Below are positions 8,772 through 17,187 of a DNA stretch of 37,398 bases, piece by piece. Where the stretch lies: assembly GCA_028824295.1 (NCBI GenBank), contig JAPPED010000025.1:1-37398 (forward strand), given 5' to 3'. The stretch comes from Rhodospirillales bacterium. Its GTDB lineage: Bacteria; Pseudomonadota; Alphaproteobacteria; TMED109. The number at the start of each line of letters is the position of its first letter. The first letter of the stretch is position 1. The translations under genes were made by a program, and so were the position numbers. Below the pieces are notes generated by a model. It did no database searches. It saw only the letters and a program-made list of their open reading frames with translations, and was not told the DNA's origin.

Positions 8772-9542
8772 ATGAGCGGTGAGATGCGACTCGACGACTT
8801 GCGTGCTGAAATCGACGGCGTGGACGATCGCATCCACGACCTGCTGATGCGTCGGGCAGAGATCGCATCCATGGTCGGGGAGTCCAAGCGGAAGCAGGCC
8901 GGGGACGGGCCGCCGCGGCTGTTTCGGCCGGCTCGGGAGGCCCGGGTGCTTCGCCGGCTCTTGGCCCGGCATCGCGGACCGCTGCCTCGCGCCGTGGTGC
9001 AGGATGTCTGGCGCGCGATCATCGCTGGCAACCTCCTGCTGCAGGGGAACATGGCGGTAGCCGTGACGCCCGGCGCCCACGTCCGCTTCGCCCGCGATCA
9101 CTTCGGATCATGCGTCGACCTTCGGGAAACGCCGGCTGCGGAGGAGGCACTGGCCGCCGTCGCGCAGCACCGGGCCGCAGTTGCCGTGCTGCCGTTTCCG
9201 GGTCAACCCGCCGATCACGATCCCGTCTGGTGGCCGGCGATGTTGCAGCATCCAAGTCTCCACATTGTCGGGCAGATCCCGGTGCTTCGATCGCCATCTG
9301 CCCCGACCGCCGCTCTCGTCGCCGAACAGGTCCCGGAGGCATCGGACGCGGACGTGACACTCGTAATCACATCTGCGGCGACGGTTCCCGCCGGCGCCGA
9401 TGCCCCCAGCGTGCTGGCCACGGCCGTCGGCAGCACCGGCACGCTCCGCCTGCTCTCGCTCGAAGGCCATGTGCCGGAGCCGCCCGACTGGGCCGGGCCG
9501 GGCGCACGCGTTGCCGGCGTCGTGGCGGCCGGTCTGACATGA
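8772..9542 (+). CDS. Chorismate mutase with C-terminal extension
   Basis: Predicted to rearrange chorismate to prephenate, the first step towards tyrosine and phenylalanine. The ATG at 8772 gives 256 residues. Residues 5-95 form an AroQ-type helical mutase domain (LDDLRAEIDGVDDRIHDLL, then the ESKRKQ active-site helix and FRPAREARVLRRLL). The remaining 160 residues (from NMAVAVTPGAHVRF) form a second domain found in related alphaproteobacterial proteins and resembling a ligand-binding or dehydratase-like fold; its role is not established. The stop overlaps the start of the downstream prephenate dehydrogenase gene, so the two are coupled. The aminotransferase gene (hisC) often placed between them in relatives is absent here. 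Confidence 0.88.
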   Translation: MSGEMRLDDLRAEIDGVDDRIHDLLMRRAEIASMVGESKRKQAGDGPPRLFRPAREARVLRRLLARHRGPLPRAVVQDVWRAIIAGNLLLQGNMAVAVTPGAHVRFARDHFGSCVDLRETPAAEEALAAVAQHRAAVAVLPFPGQPADHDPVWWPAMLQHPSLHIVGQIPVLRSPSAPTAALVAEQVPEASDADVTLVITSAATVPAGADAPSVLATAVGSTGTLRLLSLEGHVPEPPDWAGPGARVAGVVAAGLT

Positions 9543-10429
9543 GCCGGCCTGAGCCCCTGTTCTCCCGGGTCGCCTACATCGGCTGCGGACTGATCAACAG
9601 CTCGCTGGCCAGAGCGCTGACGGCCAGCCGCGTGGCGGGACACCAGGTAGCGTTCGCGCGGACCCGGGCGACGCGGGACCGCGTGCGCGAACTCGGGATC
9701 GTGGACACGGTGGCCGACGCGCCGGATGCGGCCGTCGAGGGTGCCGACCTCGTCGTGATCGGCACTCCGGTGTCGGCGTACGGCGAGGTCGCCGCCGCGA
9801 TCGCGCCGGCGCTCCGGCCCGGTGCCGTCGTTACCGATGTCGGGTCGGTAAAGACTTCGGTGATCCGGGTGGTGGAGCCGCACCTTCCGGACGGGGTCCA
9901 CTTCGTGCCGGGCCATCCCATCGCCGGGACCGAGAATTCCGGCCCGGACGCGGGCTTCGCGGAGCTCTTCCGCAGCCGGTGGTGCGTCCTGACGCCGACC
10001 CCCGAGACCGACGGCTCGGCGGTCGCAAAGGTGCGGCGCATGTGGGAAGCCGTCGGCATGCACGTGGACGAGATGGACCCCGAGCACCATGACCGGGTCC
10101 TCGCGATCACGTCGCACGTACCGCACCTGATCGCCTTCTCGATCGTGGGGACGGTCACCCTCCTGGAGGAGCACCTCCAGGCCGAGGTCATGAAGTACGC
10201 GGCGGGCGGCTTCCGCGACTTCACGCGGATCGCGGCCAGCGATCCGCAGATGTGGCGCGACATCTTTCTCAGCAACAAGGACGCCGTGCTGGAAATGGTC
10301 GCGCGGGCGACTGAGGATCTCGCGAGTCTGCAGCGGCTCATCCGTCACGAGGACGGTGAAGCACTCATCAAGCTGATTACCCGGACCCGCGAAATTCGCC
10401 AGGGTGTGATCGCCTTCGAACAGGATTAG
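9539..10429 (+). CDS. tyrC: Prephenate/arogenate dehydrogenase
   Basis: Oxidatively decarboxylates prephenate or arogenate in tyrosine synthesis. The ATG at 9539 overlaps the chorismate mutase stop by 4 nt (ATGA). The 296-residue protein has an N-terminal NAD(P) fold (AYIGCGLINSSLARAL), TDVGSVK, the active-site motif GHPIAGTENSG, SHVPHLIAFSIV and the C-terminal block FRDFTRIAASDPQMW. All are diagnostic for the family. No ACT domain follows, so feedback by tyrosine may act differently or be absent. Its 3' end overlaps the convergent DUF2125 gene by 53 bp. Choice between prephenate and arogenate cannot be made from sequence alone. Confidence 0.94.
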   Translation: MSRPEPLFSRVAYIGCGLINSSLARALTASRVAGHQVAFARTRATRDRVRELGIVDTVADAPDAAVEGADLVVIGTPVSAYGEVAAAIAPALRPGAVVTDVGSVKTSVIRVVEPHLPDGVHFVPGHPIAGTENSGPDAGFAELFRSRWCVLTPTPETDGSAVAKVRRMWEAVGMHVDEMDPEHHDRVLAITSHVPHLIAFSIVGTVTLLEEHLQAEVMKYAAGGFRDFTRIAASDPQMWRDIFLSNKDAVLEMVARATEDLASLQRLIRHEDGEALIKLITRTREIRQGVIAFEQD

Positions 10430-11399
10430 GCGCGGGCGCCGGGATCAGAGGCGGGAGCTGCAGGAGCGGCACGCCCGCGACGGTCAGCTCGCCATCCTGC
10501 ACGGTAACCGGAATCGAGGTTTCCGCTGTGTGGCGCCCGGCTTCGACCGTCGCCGCCTCCGCGGCGCGGGCGGCGGCGGACGGTGTCCATCCTTGGTCCT
10601 CAAGAAATCGGATCGCGGCCGGGAAGTTCCCGGTGCTCAGCGTGAATGCACCGAGTGGCCGGCCCGCGCCGTCGAGGGTAACCGTTCCCTGTGCGTCACC
10701 CTGGAGCGAACCCCAGGCGATGGTGAACCGGGAAATCTCGAGGATTCCGCCGGCTTGCGCCCAACCCGCCGGATCGGCCAGCGCCCGAAGGCCGGGCGTG
10801 GGTGCGAGTGTGCCCTCGAGCAGCGCATACTCGATGGTCGGCTGGGTCGCGGCGCCGCGGGCCACGGAATGACCGCCCTCCAGCTTGCCCGCGGTCTCGA
10901 AACCGTCGGGGGTGCGGCGGGCATGCAGTTCCATTCGCTCCAACGACCAGTCCGGTGCCGAAAGGCCGGTCGCCTCGATCGAGATTCGCTCCAGGGCTCC
11001 GTCCCGACCGTGGACCAGGCTGGCGCGAAAGACGTCCGAAGCCAGCGCTGTGCCGCCGGGCTCCCGGCCCCACCGGTGGGCGGTGCCCGCCAGCACCACC
11101 AGGTGTCGCAGGTTCCAGGGCTGGGCAAAGACCTGAACCCGTTCCGGCGCCCAGCGCCAGTTGTGACCTGTCGCGACCGGCCCCTGCAGGGCCAGTTCCA
11201 CCCGGTAGGGGAAGCCGCCGACTTCGGCCGTGCCGGGATCCACGACGATGCCCGCTTCGGCGCAGGCGGCGACCACGAGGGTGACGCGCGCGCTCACCGC
11301 GTCCGCGACGGCGTGCCACCACAGCGTGTAGCCGCCGGCGGCCAGGAGCAGGCCGGCCGCCGGCAGGAGGATGCGGAGCTTGGCCGCCAGTGCCGGCAT
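10377..11399 (-). CDS. DUF2125 domain-containing protein
   Basis: A 340-residue protein with one N-terminal hydrophobic segment (LRILLPAAGLLLAAGGYTLWW) that should act as a signal anchor, leaving a large periplasmic domain. The body (GGFPYRVELALQGP, YALLEGTLAPTPGL, DAQGTVTLDGAGRPLGAF) matches the alphaproteobacterial DUF2125 pattern, a beta-rich domain of unknown function. It lies tail-to-tail with tyrC, as in some relatives, with an overlap of 53 bp on opposite strands. The function is not known; an envelope-associated role is only inferred from the anchor and fold pattern. Confidence 0.82.
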   Translation of the reverse strand: MPALAAKLRILLPAAGLLLAAGGYTLWWHAVADAVSARVTLVVAACAEAGIVVDPGTAEVGGFPYRVELALQGPVATGHNWRWAPERVQVFAQPWNLRHLVVLAGTAHRWGREPGGTALASDVFRASLVHGRDGALERISIEATGLSAPDWSLERMELHARRTPDGFETAGKLEGGHSVARGAATQPTIEYALLEGTLAPTPGLRALADPAGWAQAGGILEISRFTIAWGSLQGDAQGTVTLDGAGRPLGAFTLSTGNFPAAIRFLEDQGWTPSAAARAAEAATVEAGRHTAETSIPVTVQDGELTVAGVPLLQLPPLIPAPAPNPVRRRSHPGEFRGSG

Positions 11400-11414
11400 G
11401 CTGCCCGGCCTTGC

Positions 11415-12398
11415 TCAGCCGTCGACGTAGTCCCGGATATACGTCTGGATGATATCGTCCACGTTGCGGTCGTTGGGAAGGCCGAGCTGCGCGGAACGGC
11501 GGTTGTCCGTGTCCCGCGGCCAGCCGGACGTGACCTTGGCGACCAGCGGGTCCGCGTCGATCGTGACCTCGCCCAGCGATCGGTCGCCCGCCACCCGGTG
11601 CAGGGCCTCCAGCATTTCCGTGACGCTCGCCGAGAGTCCCGGCACGTTGACGGTGCGATCGGGGCCGATCTCGTCGCCGTCCAGCTCGGCCATCCGGATC
11701 AAACACCCGACGCAGGTTTCGTACCCGATCATCGGCATGCTGGTCTCGGCCGACACCGGACACACGTAGTCGATTCCCGCGAGCGGCTCGCGGATGACCG
11801 CGCTCGCGTAGCTGGACAGCGCCATGTTGGGCTTGCCCGCGCGAACGATCACGGTCGCGAGTCGGGCGGCCCGAGCGTCGACGAACCCTTTTCGCGCGTA
11901 GTCGTTGACCAGCAGCTCGCCGATCGACTTGCTGACGCCGTAGGTGGTCTGCGGGCTCTGCTTGGTGAAGTCGCCCACGGGCTCGCGAACGTAGTCGCCG
12001 CCGAAGGCACCCATGGTCGACGTGAAGACCAGACGCGGCGCCGACCCGACAGCCCGCGCTGCCTCCAGGACGTTGCGAGTGCCCTCGACGTTGACCTGCC
12101 AGGCCCCGTCGAAGTCTTCCTCGCAGCCACCGCTGACCATGGCGCCGAGGTGAAAGATGCCGATGTCAGGCCGGTTGATGGCGCCTGCCACCGACGCCGG
12201 GTCCGACAGGTCGCCCTTGACGACAGTCGCATCGGGGGCTTCCGGCACCGGTCCCTCGGGCGCCACCGCATCGAACAGCACGATTTCGTCGATGGACTGG
12301 CGGGAGCCGCCGGGTCCGGCGAGCTCGCCGCGGGCGGCAAGCGCCCGCGCGAGGCGACGGCCGACGAAGCCGGTGCCGCCCGTGATCACGACCTTCAT
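11415..12398 (-). CDS. denD: NAD-dependent epimerase/dehydratase family, D-erythronate dehydrogenase-like
   Basis: A 327-residue extended SDR. The Rossmann loop is TGGTGFVGRRLA, and the catalytic pair is in TYGVSKSIGELL. The start MKVVITGGTGFVG, the region IDEIVLFDAVAPEG and the C-terminal NRRSAQLGLPNDRNVDDIIQTYIRDYVDG resemble DenD, the enzyme that oxidises D-erythronate to 2-oxo-tetronate. The kinase, isomerase or transporter partners of that pathway are not beside it, so the symbol is tentative and the protein may act on another sugar acid. A FAH-family enzyme typical of sugar-acid breakdown lies 3 kb away. The start is fixed by the family N-terminus. Confidence 0.78.
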   Translation of the reverse strand: MKVVITGGTGFVGRRLARALAARGELAGPGGSRQSIDEIVLFDAVAPEGPVPEAPDATVVKGDLSDPASVAGAINRPDIGIFHLGAMVSGGCEEDFDGAWQVNVEGTRNVLEAARAVGSAPRLVFTSTMGAFGGDYVREPVGDFTKQSPQTTYGVSKSIGELLVNDYARKGFVDARAARLATVIVRAGKPNMALSSYASAVIREPLAGIDYVCPVSAETSMPMIGYETCVGCLIRMAELDGDEIGPDRTVNVPGLSASVTEMLEALHRVAGDRSLGEVTIDADPLVAKVTSGWPRDTDNRRSAQLGLPNDRNVDDIIQTYIRDYVDG

Positions 12399-12481
12399 GG
12401 ATGATCTCCTGACATTGTCTGTGGTCGATTGTACAGACGCCTATAGAATTGCCGGTATCGCCGCCTCCCCGGAGATCACCA

Positions 12482-12793
12482 ATGCGTTACCTCGTGCTCG
12501 CCTGGGACGGGGACGATCCCGATGCGCCCGCCCGCCGCCAGAAGGCGCGTGCTGCGCACATCGCGTGCGCCTCGCGTCTGCAGGCCGAAGGCCATCTCCT
12601 TGTCGGCGGCGCCCTGCTCGACGACGACGGCAACATGATCGGCACGGCGGCGATCGCCGACTTCGCAACCCGCGACGAGCTCGACCAATGGATCGCCACC
12701 GATCCCTACACGACCGAGGGTGTCTGGAAGAAGGTCTCGGTGACGCCCTACCGGGTCGCCGAGCACTACACGCACCTGTATCAGCCCGACTAA
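12482..12793 (+). CDS. YciI family protein
   Basis: A 103-residue single-domain YciI-like protein (ferredoxin-like dimeric alpha/beta barrel). The start at 12482 matches the family opening MRYLVLAWDG. The conserved arginine/histidine region (RRQKARAAHIACASRLQAEG), the HLLVGGALLDDDG turn and the ATDPYTTEGVWKKV region are clear. The biochemical role of most YciI proteins is unsettled; some act as small lyases or halide-related enzymes. It is divergent from the denD-like gene with an 83-bp intergenic region. Confidence 0.86.
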   Translation: MRYLVLAWDGDDPDAPARRQKARAAHIACASRLQAEGHLLVGGALLDDDGNMIGTAAIADFATRDELDQWIATDPYTTEGVWKKVSVTPYRVAEHYTHLYQPD

Positions 12794-12895
12794 GGCCGGA
12801 CCGGTCGGCCCACGCGTCCGGGCAACGCGGGATGGCGTCCACGGCGGGGGCGTGCCGCCGGACGTCCACCACCCCACGCCGGGAAGGTGATAGCG

Positions 12896-15370
12896 GTGGA
12901 TAGGTACGCCGAAGGGGCGCGGCTGAGGGTAGTGCTCGGGCCTACCAATACCGGCAAGACGCACCTGGCCGTCGACCGGATGCTGGGCCACGCCAGCGGG
13001 CTGATCGGATGCCCGTTGCGCCTGCTGGCGCGCGAGATCTATGACCGCATCGTCCGGGTCCGTGGCCGACAGGCAGCGGCGCTGATCACCGGGGAGGAGC
13101 GGATTGTTCCGCGCGGTGCGCGCTACTACGCGGCCACCACGGAGGCCATCCCGAGCGATCTCGACGTCGAGTTCCTGGCCGTGGACGAGGTCCAGCTGGC
13201 CGCGGACCCGGAACGCGGGCACGTGTTCACGGACCGCCTCCTGCACGCGCGCGGACAGGCGGAAACCATGTTCCTGGGATCCGCGACTGTACGTCCGATT
13301 CTCAGGCGCATCCTGCCGGGCGCCGAAATCGAGGAGCGGCCCCGGTTTTCGACCTTGCGCTGGAGCGGCGAGCGCAAGCTGACCCGCCTGCCGCGGCGCA
13401 CTGCTGTCGTCGCCTTTTCCGCCCATGATGTCTACGGGATCGCCGAGCAGATGCGCAGGCGGCACGGCGGTGCGGCAGTCGTGCTCGGCGCCCTCAGCCC
13501 GCGCACCCGCAACGCTCAGGTCGCGCTGTACGAAGCCGGCGAGGTCGACCACCTGGTGGCCACCGACGCCATCGGCATGGGGCTGAACATGGACATCACC
13601 CATGTCGCCTTTGCCGGCCGGCGGAAGTTCGACGGCCGCGAGCATCGTGACCTGCTGCCGGCCGAACTCGGCCAGATCGCCGGTCGGGCAGGACGGCACA
13701 TTCAGGATGGCACGTTCGGGACCACGGCCGGCTGCCCGCCGTTCGATGCGGCCCTGGTCGAGGCGCTGGAAGAGCACCGGTTCGATCCCGTGCGACGCCT
13801 CATGTGGCGCAGCCGCGATCTCGATTATTCATCGACCCGGGCGTTCGAGCGAAGCCTGGAGGCACCACCGCCCGACCCATTGTTCGTGCGCGTGCGGGAG
13901 GCCGACGATGAACGGTCGTTCAAGGTGCTGGCCAGGGATCCGGGGGTGGCGACCCGCGCGACCAGCCCGGCGCGGATCCGGGTTCTCTGGGACGTCGCCT
14001 CGACGCCGGACTTCCGGAAGAACCTGGATGACAGCCACACGAACCTGCTGGCCGACATCTACCTGCGGCTGACCGACGGGCACGGGACGCTGCCGTCGTC
14101 ATGGACCCATCCGCAGGTGGCCGCGCTCGATCGCGTGGACGGCAGCCTCGACCTGCTGGTCGCCCGCCTGGACCATGTCCGGGTCTGGCGCTACGTCGCC
14201 CACCGCGGGCACTGGGTCGAGGATGCCGGCGGCCTGCAGGACCACACCCGCGACGTCGAGGACCGGTTGTCCGACGCGCTGCACGCGGCGCTGACCCGCC
14301 GCTTCGTGGACCGCCGGATGGCCACCTTGATGCGGCGCCTGCAGGATTCGGGCGAGCTCGTGGGGGCGGTTCGCCGGGACGGCGAGGTGGTGGTTGAAGG
14401 ACAGTACGTCGGAACCCTCGCCGGCTTCCGGTTCACGCCCGATGCCGCCCGGGACGAATGGGATGCCCGGCCCGTCCGGACGGCCGCGCGAAAGGCGATC
14501 GCAGAGGCGGTGAGGAGCCGCGCGGACCGGTTGGTGGCCGCGGCGGACGACGATGTCCGACTCACGGCGGACGGGCAGCTGTGCTGGGAGGGGGCGCCGG
14601 TCGCGAAACTCCTCCGTGGCCAGTCGTGGTGGCGTCCCGAGGTGAAACTGGACGCCGACGACCTGCTCGACGGGACCGTCCGGCGGCGGGTCGAGCAGCG
14701 TCTGCGGGCGTGGCTCAGGGGACATGTCGATGGGGTCCTGTCGCCGCTGGTGGCGCTTGCGGACCGCTCGCTGCCCGCTTCGGTGCGGGGTCTCGCCTGG
14801 CGGCTTCGGGAGGAGGCCGGGGTACTGGCCCGCCGCGAGGTGCAGGCCGCGCTTACCACGCTGACGCGCGCGGATCGCGCCTGTCTCCGCCGGCTCGGTG
14901 TCCGGGTGGGCCGGGAAAGCCTCGATCTTCCCGCCCTCCGGCAGGGAGAGCGCGGGGCGATGGTGTGGATGCTCAAGGCACTGAGCGTCGACCAGGCCTG
15001 CCTGCCGCCGGAGGTGCCGTGGTGCGATGCCACCACCTGCCCGCCCGCGCTGTGGACCGCCGCCGGGTACGTGGCGGTCGGTCGGGTGGCGGGCCGCGTC
15101 GAGGTCGTGGAGAAGCTCTCGGGTCGACTGGCGCGCCGCGCCAGGAGCGGTCCGTTCGCCTTCGATCCGCTGGCCGAGACCGGGTTACCCGCGGACCCGG
15201 CCGCCCGGCTGATGGGGAGCCTGGGGTACCAGCGGACCGGAGTTCAGGAAGGGCAAACGCTCTGGGTGCGCCGGCGCAACGGCAAGCGGGGCCGGAAGGG
15301 GCAACCCGCTAGGCCGTCCGCGGACCGTCCCTTCGCCGTCTTGGCCGAACTCAAGGCCCCGGCGCGCTGA
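12896..15370 (+). CDS. SUV3/MgpS-like ATP-dependent RNA helicase
   Basis: A superfamily 2 helicase of about 824 residues related to mitochondrial SUV3, predicted to unwind structured RNA using ATP. With the alternative GTG at 12887 as residue 1, Walker A GPTNTGKT is at 18-25 and motif II is DEVQ at 100-103 in place of DEAD/DEXH. GSATVRP is motif III, and DAIGMGLNMDI and QIAGRAGRH are the C-terminal RecA-lobe motifs. A long alphaproteobacterial C-terminal region follows. I prefer the GTG at 12896, since GGGAAGG then lies at ribosome-binding distance; the upstream GTG overlaps that site. The RNA substrate is unknown. Confidence 0.87.
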   Translation: MDRYAEGARLRVVLGPTNTGKTHLAVDRMLGHASGLIGCPLRLLAREIYDRIVRVRGRQAAALITGEERIVPRGARYYAATTEAIPSDLDVEFLAVDEVQLAADPERGHVFTDRLLHARGQAETMFLGSATVRPILRRILPGAEIEERPRFSTLRWSGERKLTRLPRRTAVVAFSAHDVYGIAEQMRRRHGGAAVVLGALSPRTRNAQVALYEAGEVDHLVATDAIGMGLNMDITHVAFAGRRKFDGREHRDLLPAELGQIAGRAGRHIQDGTFGTTAGCPPFDAALVEALEEHRFDPVRRLMWRSRDLDYSSTRAFERSLEAPPPDPLFVRVREADDERSFKVLARDPGVATRATSPARIRVLWDVASTPDFRKNLDDSHTNLLADIYLRLTDGHGTLPSSWTHPQVAALDRVDGSLDLLVARLDHVRVWRYVAHRGHWVEDAGGLQDHTRDVEDRLSDALHAALTRRFVDRRMATLMRRLQDSGELVGAVRRDGEVVVEGQYVGTLAGFRFTPDAARDEWDARPVRTAARKAIAEAVRSRADRLVAAADDDVRLTADGQLCWEGAPVAKLLRGQSWWRPEVKLDADDLLDGTVRRRVEQRLRAWLRGHVDGVLSPLVALADRSLPASVRGLAWRLREEAGVLARREVQAALTTLTRADRACLRRLGVRVGRESLDLPALRQGERGAMVWMLKALSVDQACLPPEVPWCDATTCPPALWTAAGYVAVGRVAGRVEVVEKLSGRLARRARSGPFAFDPLAETGLPADPAARLMGSLGYQRTGVQEGQTLWVRRRNGKRGRKGQPARPSADRPFAVLAELKAPAR

Positions 15371-15395
15371 TCGCAGCGCCGCTGCTGGCCGGCGC

Positions 15396-16568
15396 CTAGG
15401 CCTGCAGGAGACCCCGGGCCGCGAGGTTCGCCATCAACGCCCGGCTGCCGAACTCCCATGGCGGGCACTGGTCCGTCGGGAGGACCCGGTTGATCAGGCC
15501 ACCGAACTGCGGGGAGCGGATCCTGACGACATCGTGTGCATGGTGCGTGAAGCCGGAGCCGGGCGTGCCGCGATCCTGGGTCGGGGCAAACATGGTGCCG
15601 AGAAACAGCACCGCGCCGTCGGGAAACGGGTGGTGGCGATTCACCAGCTGCCCGGCGAGATCAGCGGGAGTCCGCGAGATCAACGTCATGGAGATGGTGT
15701 CGTCCAGCCGGAAGCCGTCGGTGCCGTCGACTTCAAGCCGGACTTCCACGGCACCTGCGTCGTCGAGCCCGAAGTTCTCGTCGAAGAGCCGGATGAACGG
15801 CCCGATTGCGCAGCTCGCGTTGTTGTCCTTGGCGCGCCCGAGCAGCAGCGCGGAGCGACCCTCGAAGTCCCGGAGGTTGACGTCGTTGCCGAGCGTGGCG
15901 CCCTGCACCCTGCCGTCGGAGGCGATGACCAGGACCACTTCCGGTTCGGGGTTGTTCCAAGCTGAATCCGGGTGCACGCCGATGTCCGCGCCAGTGCCCA
16001 CCGCGGCCATCGGCTGCGCCTTCGTGAACAGTTCCGCGTCCGGGCCTAGTCCGACCTCGAGATACGGCGACCAGAGATTGCGGGCGCTCAGATGCTGCTT
16101 GAGCTCGGCGGCTTCCGGGCTTCCGGGGCGGACCTCGGCGATGCTGGACCCGAGAATGCCGGTCATCTCGGCCCGCGCGGTCTCGGCCCGGGAGGGATCT
16201 CCCTGGGCATGCTCTTCGATCACGCGTTCGAGCATGCTCCGGACGAAGGTCACGCCGGAAGCCTTGATCGCCTGGAGGTCGACCGGCGCCAGCAGTCTGG
16301 GCCGGTCATCGCTGCCGCTTGCGGTCGCGGCGAGGCAGTCCTCGAGGTCGGCGATCCGCGCGCCCGACGCAGCCCGCAGCGCCGCGGCCGGATCCGGTTC
16401 CTCGATCAAGTCGCGCATGGTGGCCCAGCTGCCGGTCACGTCGACCACGCCGCCGGGGTCTAGGCGGACCACGCTCGGTCCCGCTACATCGGGTCGCCAG
16501 ACGCGGCCTGCGAACGTCCCTTCTCCGAAGTCCTCCGGGAGGACGTCAGCGGCCGCGAAGAGAGTCAT
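15396..16568 (-). CDS. Fumarylacetoacetate hydrolase (FAH) family protein
   Basis: A 390-residue FAH-superfamily enzyme of the longer type that includes 2-keto-3-deoxy sugar-acid dehydratases. Diagnostic blocks are LLAPVDLQAIKASGVTF, WSPYLEVGLGPDAELFTK, SAWNNPEPEVVLV with the metal-binding acidic residues, GNDVNLRDFEGRSALLLG, AKDNNASCAIGPFI, and VLFLGTMFAP. The pattern fits an enzyme of pentonate or deoxy-sugar-acid breakdown, but this is inferred from family resemblance. Its ATG shares one base with the upstream msrA stop (TGATG), so the two are coupled. Nothing is missing from the conserved core. Confidence 0.83.
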   Translation of the reverse strand: MTLFAAADVLPEDFGEGTFAGRVWRPDVAGPSVVRLDPGGVVDVTGSWATMRDLIEEPDPAAALRAASGARIADLEDCLAATASGSDDRPRLLAPVDLQAIKASGVTFVRSMLERVIEEHAQGDPSRAETARAEMTGILGSSIAEVRPGSPEAAELKQHLSARNLWSPYLEVGLGPDAELFTKAQPMAAVGTGADIGVHPDSAWNNPEPEVVLVIASDGRVQGATLGNDVNLRDFEGRSALLLGRAKDNNASCAIGPFIRLFDENFGLDDAGAVEVRLEVDGTDGFRLDDTISMTLISRTPADLAGQLVNRHHPFPDGAVLFLGTMFAPTQDRGTPGSGFTHHAHDVVRIRSPQFGGLINRVLPTDQCPPWEFGSRALMANLAARGLLQA

Positions 16569-17032
16569 CAGACTCTCGTTCCGTGCCGTTTTTCCTCGTA
16601 CTGCTGGTGGTAGTCCTCGGCCAGCCAGAAATGTCCCGCGTCGACGATGTCGGTGGTCACCGGTCGGGCAAATCGAGCCTCCCGCGTGACCCGCTCGCGA
16701 GACGCGCTGGCGAGCATCGTCTGGCCGAAGTCGACGGGAAAGAGCACCGAACGGTACTGCGTACCGACGTCCGGGCCCTGCCGGTCGCCCTGGGTCGGGT
16801 CATGGATCTTCCAGAACATTTCCAGCAGGTCCTCGTAGCCGACGGCAGCCGGATCAAACTCGACCCGCACGGTTTCGGCATGCCCGGTCGTGCCCGTGCA
16901 GACATCTTCGTACGTGGGATCGGCCTGGGTGCCGCCCATGTACCCCACGGAGGTCGAACGCACGCCGTCGACCTTCCGGAAGGCGGTTTCGACACCCCAA
17001 AAGCATCCAGCGGCGAAGTATGCAACGGCCAT
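16568..17032 (-). CDS. msrA: Peptide-methionine (S)-S-oxide reductase MsrA
   Basis: Repairs methionine-S-sulfoxide in proteins. The start at 17032 is favoured because AAGGAG lies 6 nt upstream and the family N-terminus (AVAYFAAGCFWGVE) begins at once; this gives 154 residues. The catalytic cysteine is Cys10 in GCFWG. Other MsrA blocks are VGYMGGTQADPTYEDVC, GHAETVRVEFDP, FWKIHDPTQGDRQGPDVGTQYRS and the C-terminal AEDYHQQY. An ATG at 17053 in the same frame is a weaker alternative. It is divergent from the symporter gene and coupled to the FAH-family gene downstream. Confidence 0.96.
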   Translation of the reverse strand: MAVAYFAAGCFWGVETAFRKVDGVRSTSVGYMGGTQADPTYEDVCTGTTGHAETVRVEFDPAAVGYEDLLEMFWKIHDPTQGDRQGPDVGTQYRSVLFPVDFGQTMLASASRERVTREARFARPVTTDIVDAGHFWLAEDYHQQYEEKRHGTRV

Positions 17033-17187
17033 AGCAGTCTCCTTGTGCGCCATCCTTGCCCCCCGTTCCCATTTCGTCAATCACCCGACGGCCCGGAAAT
17101 CGCCCCCATCCGGTTTGCGGCGCCGTGCCGGTTATGGAAGAGTCCGAGTTGATCCGGAACGGGATCGCACCGCTGGGAGGCTCAGCC

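Noticed and set aside
10530-12404. A 624-codon plus-strand frame opposite DUF2125 and the denD-like gene
   Set aside because: Both minus-strand genes have clear domain motifs; the long plus frame is an antisense shadow of low-complexity composition.
12476-13777. A 433-codon minus-strand frame opposite the YciI and helicase genes
   Set aside because: No motif; the helicase motifs on the plus strand are unmistakable.
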